The notes beneath the pieces are model-generated. The model was not told the DNA's origin. It worked only from the letters and a program-made list of their open reading frames with translations, and searched no databases. Positions 7,546 through 14,164 of a stretch of DNA of 28,110 nucleotides are shown here, piece after piece; position 1 is the first letter of the stretch; each line of letters starts with the position of its first letter. The DNA comes from REEB470 sp032117095 (GTDB lineage: Bacteria; Bacillota; Bacilli; Paenibacillales; YIM-B00363): positions 1 through 28,110 of the forward strand of contig JAULZZ010000044.1 in NCBI GenBank assembly GCA_032117095.1, read 5' to 3'. A program made the translations under genes and the position numbers.

Positions 7546-7571
7546 TAAGGCAGCGCGACAAATCGCTCTGT

Positions 7572-7604
7572 AAAAAAATTACCTTGCCGTAAAAAAGTAA
7601 TTTT
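7572..7604 (-). terminator. Rho-independent terminator for the minus-strand genes
   Basis: On the minus strand AAAATTAC (7604-7597) pairs with GTAATTTT (7582-7575), followed by more T. It lies about 80 bp after the stop of the 70-residue gene at 7683. The AT-rich stem makes it moderate in strength. Confidence 0.5.
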
Positions 7605-7682
7605 CTTGCGCATGTTTATGCGTACGATCGGATTTAACGGGATGACTTCTACAATGTATCGGCAACGGGGGACTTTTTTCTC

Positions 7683-7895
7683 TTATGACGGTTCCATGGG
7701 TACATAGCGATATCCTCGATCTAATTTCACGACGACTTTCGCACCTCGTTTGCGGATAAGCACGGTGTGCGCATCCCAAGCGACCACAATGCCCCGTACG
7801 TCGTGCGTCCGATCGGCATCCCGCATGACACGCAACATCGTTCCTGCAAGACGATATGCATCGAGCTGCTCGTCTCCGATCTTTTCCTGTGCCAT
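7683..7895 (-). CDS. Small hypothetical protein (70 aa)
   Basis: 70 residues. The N-terminal part is helical and charged (MAQEKIGDEQLDAYRLAGTM); the C-terminal half is rich in beta strand and basic (GIVVAWDAHTVLIRKRGAKV), looking like a small SH3/KOW-like barrel. I do not recognise a family. It begins 6 bp after the stop of the 111-residue gene upstream and its ribosome binding site (GTGGGG) overlaps that gene's end, so the two are probably co-transcribed and translationally coupled. Nucleic-acid binding would be a guess from the basic beta-rich tail only. Confidence 0.6.
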   Translation of the reverse strand: MAQEKIGDEQLDAYRLAGTMLRVMRDADRTHDVRGIVVAWDAHTVLIRKRGAKVVVKLDRGYRYVPMEPS

Positions 7896-7901
7896 GTGCG
7901 A

Positions 7902-8237
7902 TTACCCCACATGTTCCTTGGAATCGTTGCACTGTTTTTCGTACCAATGGTCCAATACGTTCGCCGACATGACTTGTTCTTCAATATAACTGGCTTGCAG
8001 TGGCGTAAAATGAACCGTCCAATCCATTTCGCAATCTTCACAGATCGTAACGAGCGTTAATAATTGGGACCATGCCACATATCGCTTGTACCAAAAAAAT
8101 TGCGGATGCTCAACCATGTAGGGGTATAAGTCATCAAATGGGGTGTGTTTACAATCTACTGCTCGCTCAAAATGCATCTTCGCTTCAAGCAGTTTTTGCT
8201 CCAAATAATCCATCGTCAACGACTGCGCATTCATCAT
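7902..8237 (-). CDS. Hypothetical protein (111 aa)
   Basis: 111 residues, acidic-neutral and helical, with many aromatic residues (DDLYPYMVEHPQFFWYKRYVAW) and a CEDCEMDW segment holding two cysteines. No signal peptide or membrane segment. A run of GGAGGGG precedes the two adjacent ATG codons. A TATAAT on the minus strand at about 8264-8269 lies upstream, but no convincing -35 accompanies it. It heads a two-gene unit with the 70-residue gene. Family and role are not recognised. Confidence 0.6.
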   Translation of the reverse strand: MMNAQSLTMDYLEQKLLEAKMHFERAVDCKHTPFDDLYPYMVEHPQFFWYKRYVAWSQLLTLVTICEDCEMDWTVHFTPLQASYIEEQVMSANVLDHWYEKQCNDSKEHVG

Positions 8238-8295
8238 ATGACCCTCCCCTCCATCTCCCTCTATTATAATAGAAGACGGCGTTGGAGAAAAGGGG

Positions 8296-8880
8296 TTATG
8301 GTGTTAGTACATCGTGGAAAACAATTGCGCCATCTTGTAACGATGAAATTTGTACGAGCGAGACACATCGAATGCCTGCTTGACGCAACCGCTGTCCACC
8401 AGGTTGAAACGTCTTCTCGATCGCAATGCCTGCGCCGACGAGGGTGGCTCCAGAATGTGCGACAATTTTGAGTAGTCCTTGTACCGCATCTCCGTTGGCA
8501 ATAAAATCATCGATAAAAAGCAGACGATCGGTAGGTTTTATGCGCGCTTTGGCAACGACGATGTCTGTGACAATCCCCCGCGTAAATGAAGGGACTCTTT
8601 GCGCATAGTATTCCCCTTCGTCCATCAAGACGTTACGCCGTCTCGCATATACGAGCGGTACACCGAGCTGGTGCGCTGTCGCATACGCAATGGCAATGCC
8701 AGATGATTCGATCGTCAACACTTTTGTGATCGTATCGTGGGCAAAAGAAGCCGCAAACACCGCACCCATCTCGGAAACTAAGGCGGGATCCACTTCGTGA
8801 TTCAAAAAAGCATTCACATCCAAAATTGCATCCGAACGCACATGCCCTTCGGCTAGTATCCGTTGTTTTAATCGTTCCAT
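8296..8880 (-). CDS. xpt: Xanthine phosphoribosyltransferase
   Basis: 194 residues, the same length as B. subtilis Xpt. It converts xanthine and PRPP to XMP in purine salvage in the cytoplasm. The type I PRTase PRPP-binding loop is LFIDDFIANGDAV at 121-133. Other family stretches are AFLNHEVDP (25-32 region), VLTIESSGIA (55-63) and AIEKTFQPGGQ (154-164). The start ATG at 8878-8880 follows AAAGGA with a 10-base spacer; the reading frame is open further upstream but has no better start. Bacillus xpt is usually controlled by a guanine riboswitch; I see no purine-aptamer core in the leader, which instead holds a palindromic repeat (8916-9011). Confidence 0.93.
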   Translation of the reverse strand: MERLKQRILAEGHVRSDAILDVNAFLNHEVDPALVSEMGAVFAASFAHDTITKVLTIESSGIAIAYATAHQLGVPLVYARRRNVLMDEGEYYAQRVPSFTRGIVTDIVVAKARIKPTDRLLFIDDFIANGDAVQGLLKIVAHSGATLVGAGIAIEKTFQPGGQRLRQAGIRCVSLVQISSLQDGAIVFHDVLTP

Positions 8881-8915
8881 GGGGTATGTTTCCTTTCTGT
8901 GAATATACCGCTTCA

Positions 8916-9011
8916 TACGTATCACATATTGAAAAACCCAACAAAGGGCATCTTTTTGCGAGGAAGCAAAAGGCAACTCGCTGTGTATATGTTTTCAATG
9001 TGTGATTCGTA
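8916..9011 (+). repeat. Palindromic element (TACGTATCAC type) in the xpt leader
   Basis: 96 bp with long imperfect inverted ends: TACGTATCACATATTGAAAA at the left and TTTTCAATGTGTGATTCGTA at the right. The inner part shows GCATCTTTTTGCG and GCAAAAGGCAACTCGC. No clear target duplication (TCA versus TGC). It lies 35-131 bp upstream of the xpt start. Confidence 0.75.
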
Positions 9012-9085
9012 TGCGCATAACGTCCCCGCAATTGCGTATGGCAATGACGAGGACGTAACACGGGAAAATCACCAATCCCGTTGCG

Positions 9086-9376
9086 TTATGCGGTAACCAA
9101 AGATTTCATTGCTCGGTTGATCGCAGAACGATGCTTCCATACGAGGTCGCATACGTGCTCTATCGTCATCGGTGTCTCTGCTTGCTCGCAATAATCATCG
9201 CCTACGCCATGTAACGTCCATTGTCCATCGAGATAATGCATCAAGGTGAGTCGTCCGCCGCGCACTTTGTCATCGAATACAAAGTAGCGCTTTTTCCCGA
9301 TCGCATCGACAGAAGAAAATGCCGAAAACTGCTCGATCCATTGGTGCACGTCTTGTTTGCTCGTGATTTTTACCAT
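9086..9376 (-). CDS. Hypothetical protein (96 aa)
   Basis: 96 residues from the ATG at 9374-9376, chosen because AGGGAGAGGG lies just upstream; an earlier in-frame start at 9421 has no such site. Sequence: helical N-terminus (KITSKQDVHQWIEQFSAF), a beta segment (KKRYFVFDDKVRGGRLTLMHYLDG) and a helical C-terminus with AINRAMKSLVTA. Cytoplasmic by appearance. It is divergent from the ykvI-like gene, with about 210 bp between the two starts. No family recognised. Confidence 0.55.
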   Translation of the reverse strand: MVKITSKQDVHQWIEQFSAFSSVDAIGKKRYFVFDDKVRGGRLTLMHYLDGQWTLHGVGDDYCEQAETPMTIEHVCDLVWKHRSAINRAMKSLVTA

Positions 9377-9587
9377 GTCATCCCTCTCCCTTCCACACGA
9401 ATGGAACGATATGAACACCACTCAAGGGTACATGCCCTCGATGAAAAGAGTATATCCTAATTTCCTAAAATCGTCTACTTATGGAAAGGCTTCCAACAAA
9501 AAAATTGACCTTTTTCATTTTTATAGCGCATGCACTACAAAAAACACGCATAAAGTGAGGGAATGCACGACAACAAGGGGGGAGAAA

Positions 9588-10721
9588 ATGTCGCATTGGC
9601 GTCAAACATTATATGTTGCCTTGACGATGGTGGGCACGGTCGTGGGGGCAGGATTTGCCACGGGACAAGAAATTGCGCATTTTTTTAGCCATTACGGTAG
9701 CCTCGCCTTGTGGACCATCGGGTTGAGTACCGCTGGTTTTATGTGGATTGGGACAAAAATGATGACATATGCCCACGACGATCGCCTCACTTCTTTTGCC
9801 CAATTCAATGTGCGGTTATTCGGGAAAAAATGGGGTGGTATGTTCACAGTCGTATTTTTCCTAACATTGTTCGGTGTTTCTACTGTGATGCTCGCAGGTA
9901 CGGGTGCCATCGTCTCTGAACATGCGCACTTGCCGATGGGCGTAGGCATCGCAATCACCGTCATACTCGCTTATGTCTTCATCCGCAAAGGGCTGCTCGG
10001 TGTCATGACGATCAATGTCATCGTCGTGCCCCTCATGCTGTTGTTTGCGTTGGGGCTGTTTTATTGGATGTGGGTCACCAGTGCAACCCCATGGACGACG
10101 CTTTCCACCGCCCCAATGGTTGTTTCCTCGCCGTGGCGTGCCGGATGGGCTGCGCTTAGCTACGTCGCTTTTAATTTGGCTACCGCTCAAGCCATCCTCA
10201 TTCCCTTGGGTGCCACCATTGCCAATCGACAAGTCATTCGTGTTGGCGGGGTACTCGGGGGACTGTTGCTCGGGGGGTTGCTATGGATCGGACATGCCAC
10301 GTTGACCCTCGGGGGAAATACGTTGTTTTTGTATGAAATCCCCTTTGGAAAGTTGGCGCAACGGAGTGGAAGTTTTTTTTATGTACTCTATTTGACCGTC
10401 GTTTTTGCAGAAATCATCACTACTTTTGTTGCCAACGTATACGGTTTGACCGCCTACGCATCGCATCGGTGGCACTGGCGCTACCCTGTCGTCCTTGTTG
10501 GGGTGCTCCTGCTGTGTACTGGTGGCAGTTTCGTTGGATTTAAGACGTTACTCGGCATCTTGTACCCCTTTTTTGGGGCAATTAGTGTACTATGGCTGCT
10601 CGTCTTATGTGCGCCAAAATATTGGATTATACGAGACACCTTTTCAAACCAGATCCCCCTGAAGAAAGACTCCGCCTTTTGGCCTCGGTTAAAACGTCTT
10701 TTGCTTTCTCATAAAAGATAA
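9588..10721 (+). CDS. ykvI: YkvI family membrane protein (transporter-like), C-terminus replaced by repeat
   Basis: 377 residues with about ten membrane segments. The N-terminus YVALTMVGTVVGAGFATGQEI is the signature of COG3949/YkvI, distantly related to APC-type amino acid transporters; the Gly-rich kink GTVVGAGFATGQE resembles their substrate-binding first helix. The substrate is unknown. A GGGGGGAG ribosome binding site precedes the ATG at 9588. The last about 31 residues (from about RDTFSNQIPLKKDS to LLSHKR) are translated from a palindromic repeat that starts at 10630, so the natural C-terminal tail has been exchanged after the last membrane segment. Without the repeats the frame would run into the 3' end of the convergent glycosyltransferase gene. 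Confidence 0.8.
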   Translation: MSHWRQTLYVALTMVGTVVGAGFATGQEIAHFFSHYGSLALWTIGLSTAGFMWIGTKMMTYAHDDRLTSFAQFNVRLFGKKWGGMFTVVFFLTLFGVSTVMLAGTGAIVSEHAHLPMGVGIAITVILAYVFIRKGLLGVMTINVIVVPLMLLFALGLFYWMWVTSATPWTTLSTAPMVVSSPWRAGWAALSYVAFNLATAQAILIPLGATIANRQVIRVGGVLGGLLLGGLLWIGHATLTLGGNTLFLYEIPFGKLAQRSGSFFYVLYLTVVFAEIITTFVANVYGLTAYASHRWHWRYPVVLVGVLLLCTGGSFVGFKTLLGILYPFFGAISVLWLLVLCAPKYWIIRDTFSNQIPLKKDSAFWPRLKRLLLSHKR

Positions 10722-10756
10722 CTCGCTATGCATATGTTTTCAATAGGTGATTCGTA
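10630..10756 (+). repeat. Palindromic element, long variant, first of a triple stack
   Basis: 127 bp, left end TACGAGACACC, right end GTGATTCGTA. It is preceded by TTA (10627-10629) and followed by CTA (10757-10759). It encodes the tail and stop codon of the YkvI-like protein. Confidence 0.8.
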
Positions 10757-10759
10757 CTA

Positions 10760-10861
10760 TACAAAATACGGTTTTAATACAGATATCATGTTGGTTAAAA
10801 ATTTCTTTGATTTTTGATAAAAGGAATCCCTCTGCATATATTTTTTAATCTGTTTTTCGTA
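10760..10861 (+). repeat. Short palindromic element, second of the stack
   Basis: 102 bp, TACAAAATACGG to TGTTTTTCGTA, flanked by CTA (10757-10759) and TTA (10862-10864), probably TTA originally. The core is GTTGGTTAAAAATTTC. Confidence 0.8.
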
Positions 10862-10864
10862 TTA

Positions 10865-10967
10865 TACTAAACACTGATTAAAAACGTCCATACCAAGGGT
10901 CCCATTTTACAAGAAATCATTGTGCTTTTTAACCGATAGGATTTCTGTATCCAATCCGTGTTTCGTA
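10865..10967 (-). repeat. Short palindromic element, third of the stack, TTA target duplication
   Basis: 103 bp, TACTAAACACTGATTAAAA to CCGTGTTTCGTA, flanked by TTA at 10862-10864 and 10968-10970. The right-hand TTA is the stop codon (TAA) of the glycosyltransferase gene on the minus strand. Confidence 0.9.
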
Positions 10968-12098
10968 TTACTCGGCAATTTCGCCAACCGAACGATACAA
11001 TTGTTCCAGCTGATACATCACACGTTCTAAAGAATACGTCTGTTTGACCGTATGCCATGCAGCACGCGAAAGTGCGTACTGATATGCGCGATCGTCAATG
11101 ACCGTTTGGAGCGCATTTGCAAGTGCGTGCACATCGTCGACAGGGACGAGTAACCCATTGACACCATGCGTAATTTGTTCACGAATCCCCCCGATTTCCG
11201 TACCGATGCGTGCGAGCCAACAAAGTGCCGCTTCTGCAAACACGTTTCCGAACGCTTCTGCCCGCGATGGCAAAACGAAAATATCAAAAAAAGGCATAAA
11301 TTGTTCAGGGTGTAGCATGTATCCATAAAATAAAATATCATCGTACACACCGTATTGGCGTGCCATCTCTTCAAGCGGGATGCGCATCGGTCCATCCCCA
11401 ATAATATGAAGCATAAACGGCACGCCACGCACTTTGAGCTGCGCACACGCTTGAATCAAAATGTCGAGTCCTTTGGCAGGGACAAGTCGGCACATTGTGA
11501 TGAGTTGCGCCACCGCATTTTCATGGGCGACAGGCTTAAAACGTCGTTCATCAAAGCCGTTGTGCAGTACGGCAATGCGGGACGGATCGCGCACGTACGA
11601 AGCTAAATACTGCTTAAATGCATGCGACACCGTCAACAGCCGATCAACATGCACTTCCATCTCGTGGTATAACGCAGTCAAAAAATGTTCTTCTACTCCG
11701 CCTGCAATGATGCGCCCATTGAGTCGTAGCTCTGTTTCATAGCTAGAATGCACCGTCATGAGCACAGGGGTATGCGGAAAGAGACGTTTCATCGTCAGTG
11801 CTGCAATAGGATGGTGCGCATGGATCACATCGTACGACCGTTGGAGGCGCAAAGACGCCCACCACATGTAATCCCGCATCGTCTGTATATACTTTTCCAC
11901 GATCGCACTGTCAAATTCGTGCCCTGGAAACGTCGTAAATTGAAATGGCATCTTCCCTTTGTTGCGTACACGTTTCGGGAGCCAAAACAAGTCCATCTGC
12001 CATCCCAATGCGGTAAATCGTTCTTTTACGTCGGGGATCATCGATGACACGCCCCCAGGTTGTTCGGGGGGGAAAAATAACGCCTGTAGCACGCGCAT
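10968..12098 (-). CDS. GT4 family glycosyltransferase
   Basis: 376 residues, GT-B fold. The N-terminal acceptor domain begins MRVLQALFFPPEQPGGVSS, with the Gly-rich loop of GT4 enzymes, and contains YDVIHAHHPIAALTMKRL. The donor domain contains TMCRLVPAKGLDILIQA, LHIIGDGP and the nucleotide-sugar EX7E motif in SRAEAFGNVFAEAAL, then GTEIGGIREQITHGVNGLLVP. It transfers a sugar from a nucleotide sugar to a cell-envelope or lipid acceptor; the acceptor cannot be told. AGGAGG lies 7 bases before the ATG at 12096-12098. The stop codon coincides with the TTA target duplication of the adjacent repeat. No other glycan genes are nearby. Confidence 0.88.
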   Translation of the reverse strand: MRVLQALFFPPEQPGGVSSMIPDVKERFTALGWQMDLFWLPKRVRNKGKMPFQFTTFPGHEFDSAIVEKYIQTMRDYMWWASLRLQRSYDVIHAHHPIAALTMKRLFPHTPVLMTVHSSYETELRLNGRIIAGGVEEHFLTALYHEMEVHVDRLLTVSHAFKQYLASYVRDPSRIAVLHNGFDERRFKPVAHENAVAQLITMCRLVPAKGLDILIQACAQLKVRGVPFMLHIIGDGPMRIPLEEMARQYGVYDDILFYGYMLHPEQFMPFFDIFVLPSRAEAFGNVFAEAALCWLARIGTEIGGIREQITHGVNGLLVPVDDVHALANALQTVIDDRAYQYALSRAAWHTVKQTYSLERVMYQLEQLYRSVGEIAE

Positions 12099-12118
12099 CT
12101 GCACACCTCCTATGTTCA

Positions 12119-12300
12119 TACGAATCCCTGATTGAAACCATACAAACAGCGGGATGCTTTTATGGGAAAGTCAAAAACGGGTTCACGGACCGTTTGTATG
12201 AATTAGGCGCACCTCTATAACCCGTATCCTCTGCGTAAACATGAGCCAAAAAAAGTGTGTTTCTCATAAGGCAATTTTTTAATCCGCCCGTTTGTCGCAG
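12119..12300. repeat. Degenerate palindromic-element remnants
   Basis: Begins TACGAATCCCTGATTGAAAC. An inverted pair ATACAAACAG (about 12142) and CCGTTTGTAT (about 12190) follows, then ATAACCCGTATCCTCTGCG and AGGCAATTTTTTAATC, which match internal pieces of the family. It looks like one or two decayed copies between the glycosyltransferase start and the cvpA stop. Limits are approximate and no target duplication was found. Confidence 0.4.
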
Positions 12301-12331
12301 TGTGCTTGTCGAAATGTGGATGCGGTCGCCA

Positions 12332-13024
12332 CTAAGTTTCGATTTGGGGGGAGATAGGACCATCTGACCACAACGGAACAAACCACTCAAATACAGTCGG
12401 CAAGGAAAAAAAACGTTCCAAGCCGAGTGCTGGCAGGACGTGTTGTGCACACCATGACGTAGAAACGACCGCCAGTGCCCCCTCAGTACGGTTGAAAAAA
12501 AGTACGATACCCAGCGTTACCGCCAGTACCCACACCAGCGCAATCGCCCCCCCCATGAATGCGCCCCCGATGCCGTTAATCGCCCCTAAAAACGGAAGTG
12601 AACCGATCACGCGCGCCAAAATAGACAACACAACACGTGCGCCGATCCACACGACCAAAAACAACACAACTCCTGAGACCAACAACAATACGTACCGTGT
12701 TGCAGCATCGAGGAGTCCTGAAGCTTCCGCTAAAAAAGGCCCCCACACCCCTTCCCATAAAGGAGCTCCACTCCCTTGCCATTGAGAAAATTGACGTTCC
12801 CATTTTTCGATTCCACTGTGCGTCCGCATCCACGCCTGCAAAGCGGTGTCCAGCGGGGTATGTGCCATCAGCCACGTCGCGACGGGGGAGGAAAAAATCC
12901 GTGCCACACCCATCGCAAACACCACAGCGAGTAGTGCAGCAAACGTGCGTAACAACCCTTTTTTCCATCCCAGTACCCCTGCAAAGAGCAACAACACGAT
13001 GACAATGGCGTCGTATGCGTTCAT
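12332..13024 (-). CDS. cvpA: CvpA family membrane protein
   Basis: 230 residues with four main hydrophobic segments. The N-terminus MNAYDAIVIVLLLFAGVLGWKKGLLRTFAALLAVVFAM is typical of CvpA/colicin V production proteins, and GSLPFLGAINGIGGAFMGGAIALVWVL is the conserved third/fourth segment with its Gly-rich turn. The family is implicated in envelope stress and colicin V export in E. coli; in Bacillota the homologue is YshB, of unknown mechanism, often next to mutS2. No mutS2 is here. AAGGGGATGG precedes the ATG at 13022-13024. A palindromic repeat (13042-13143) sits just 17 bp upstream of the start, where the promoter or leader would be expected. Confidence 0.8.
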   Translation of the reverse strand: MNAYDAIVIVLLLFAGVLGWKKGLLRTFAALLAVVFAMGVARIFSSPVATWLMAHTPLDTALQAWMRTHSGIEKWERQFSQWQGSGAPLWEGVWGPFLAEASGLLDAATRYVLLLVSGVVLFLVVWIGARVVLSILARVIGSLPFLGAINGIGGAFMGGAIALVWVLAVTLGIVLFFNRTEGALAVVSTSWCAQHVLPALGLERFFSLPTVFEWFVPLWSDGPISPQIET

Positions 13025-13041
13025 CTTGCCATCCCCTTCCA

Positions 13042-13143
13042 TACGAAACAATGATTAAAAAATCCATACAAATGAATTCTTCGATGAAAAAGCAAAGGGG
13101 TTTTTAACCAACAGAATGCCTGTATTCATTGCAGTGTTAAGTA
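13042..13143 (-). repeat. Short palindromic element (102 bp) between cvpA and the MscS gene
   Basis: TACGAAACAATGATTAAAAA to CAGTGTTAAGTA, with reverse core GGGGTTTTTAACCAACAG. Flanks are CCA and TTC, so no target duplication is visible. TTCGTA follows the right end and could be a relic of another insertion. Confidence 0.8.
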
Positions 13144-13240
13144 TTCGTATCACACCGTTGGAAATGTACTCTCCCCTTACGGTACAATAGACCCACGGCA
13201 TATATTGACACGATCCGATGAAAAAAAGGGGCGATTTGTG

Positions 13241-14152
13241 ATGTCATGGCTTACTGCACAGTGGGAAAGTATTCGCACATTTTTTTTAAATGATGTTTGG
13301 GTAACCTACGGAACACTCTTCATAAAAAAGGCAGGAGTCATTGCCCTCATTATTGGCTTAACGTGGTTGTTGCTTTCTGTCAGACGCACGATGATCGTGC
13401 GTATTTTTCATTTGACCCGACTCGGCACCAAACAACAAGCGACGCTCACTTCACTCATGATGTCTCTCTCCCGATACACGCTTTTTTTGATGGCAACGTT
13501 GCTCGTCTTGACCAACATCGGAATCGAGATCGGACCGATTATTGCTGGTGCAGGGGTGCTGGGATTGGCGTTAGGGTTCGGTGCCCAAACGATGATCAAA
13601 GACTTTATCGCAGGCTTCTTTATCTTGTTTGAAGATCAATTTTCGGTGGGAGACTATGTCACACTCAACAACAACCAAATTAGCGGTACGGTACAAAGTA
13701 TTGGCTTACGCTCGACACACATTCGCACATGGGCACAACAACTCGTCGTCATTCAAAATTCCGAAATTCGCATCAGCCAAAATTTCAATCGGGAACGCAT
13801 GCGTGCGATCATCCACGTCACTGTGCCGTACGAAACAAACCCAGCGATCCTCGAAGAGGCAATTGAAACGATGTCCGCCCAGTTGCTCGAAACGATGCCT
13901 CATTTTTTCTTAACCGACGCACAAGGTGCATGGATCGAAGCACCCCAATTGTACGGGATTACCGATGTAGAAAACAATGCTCTGGGGGCAAAATATACCG
14001 TCATCGCCTTGGTCAAAGACGAACATTATTGGCACGCCTGCAAAGAAATACGCAAAGCGTTAGTCATACAGCTCGCTTCCCTTGACGTGCACATTTCTTA
14101 TCCGCGTAAAATCGAGCGACAAGAACAGATCCCTCAACCGCCCAAACAATAA
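13241..14152 (+). CDS. Small-conductance mechanosensitive channel (MscS family)
   Basis: 303 residues. Three N-terminal membrane segments (about 20-45, 70-92 and 100-125) are followed by the MscS core: pore helix GVLGLALGFGAQTMIKDFIAG, then FFILFEDQFSVGDYV entering the beta domain, and IGLRSTHIRTWAQQLVVIQNSEI. It opens at high membrane tension and releases solutes during hypo-osmotic shock, as a homoheptamer. It resembles the YkuT/YnaI-size class rather than the giant forms. The ATG at 13241 follows AAGGGGCG. TACAAT at 13183-13188 may be a -10. It converges on the SLH protein gene with only 12 bp between the stops and no visible terminator. Confidence 0.9.
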   Translation: MSWLTAQWESIRTFFLNDVWVTYGTLFIKKAGVIALIIGLTWLLLSVRRTMIVRIFHLTRLGTKQQATLTSLMMSLSRYTLFLMATLLVLTNIGIEIGPIIAGAGVLGLALGFGAQTMIKDFIAGFFILFEDQFSVGDYVTLNNNQISGTVQSIGLRSTHIRTWAQQLVVIQNSEIRISQNFNRERMRAIIHVTVPYETNPAILEEAIETMSAQLLETMPHFFLTDAQGAWIEAPQLYGITDVENNALGAKYTVIALVKDEHYWHACKEIRKALVIQLASLDVHISYPRKIERQEQIPQPPKQ

Positions 14153-14164
14153 CGTCTTTGTACT

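Noticed and set aside
8881..9085. Guanine riboswitch upstream of xpt
   Set aside because: No aptamer core sequence or paired loops are visible; the region is occupied by a palindromic repeat.
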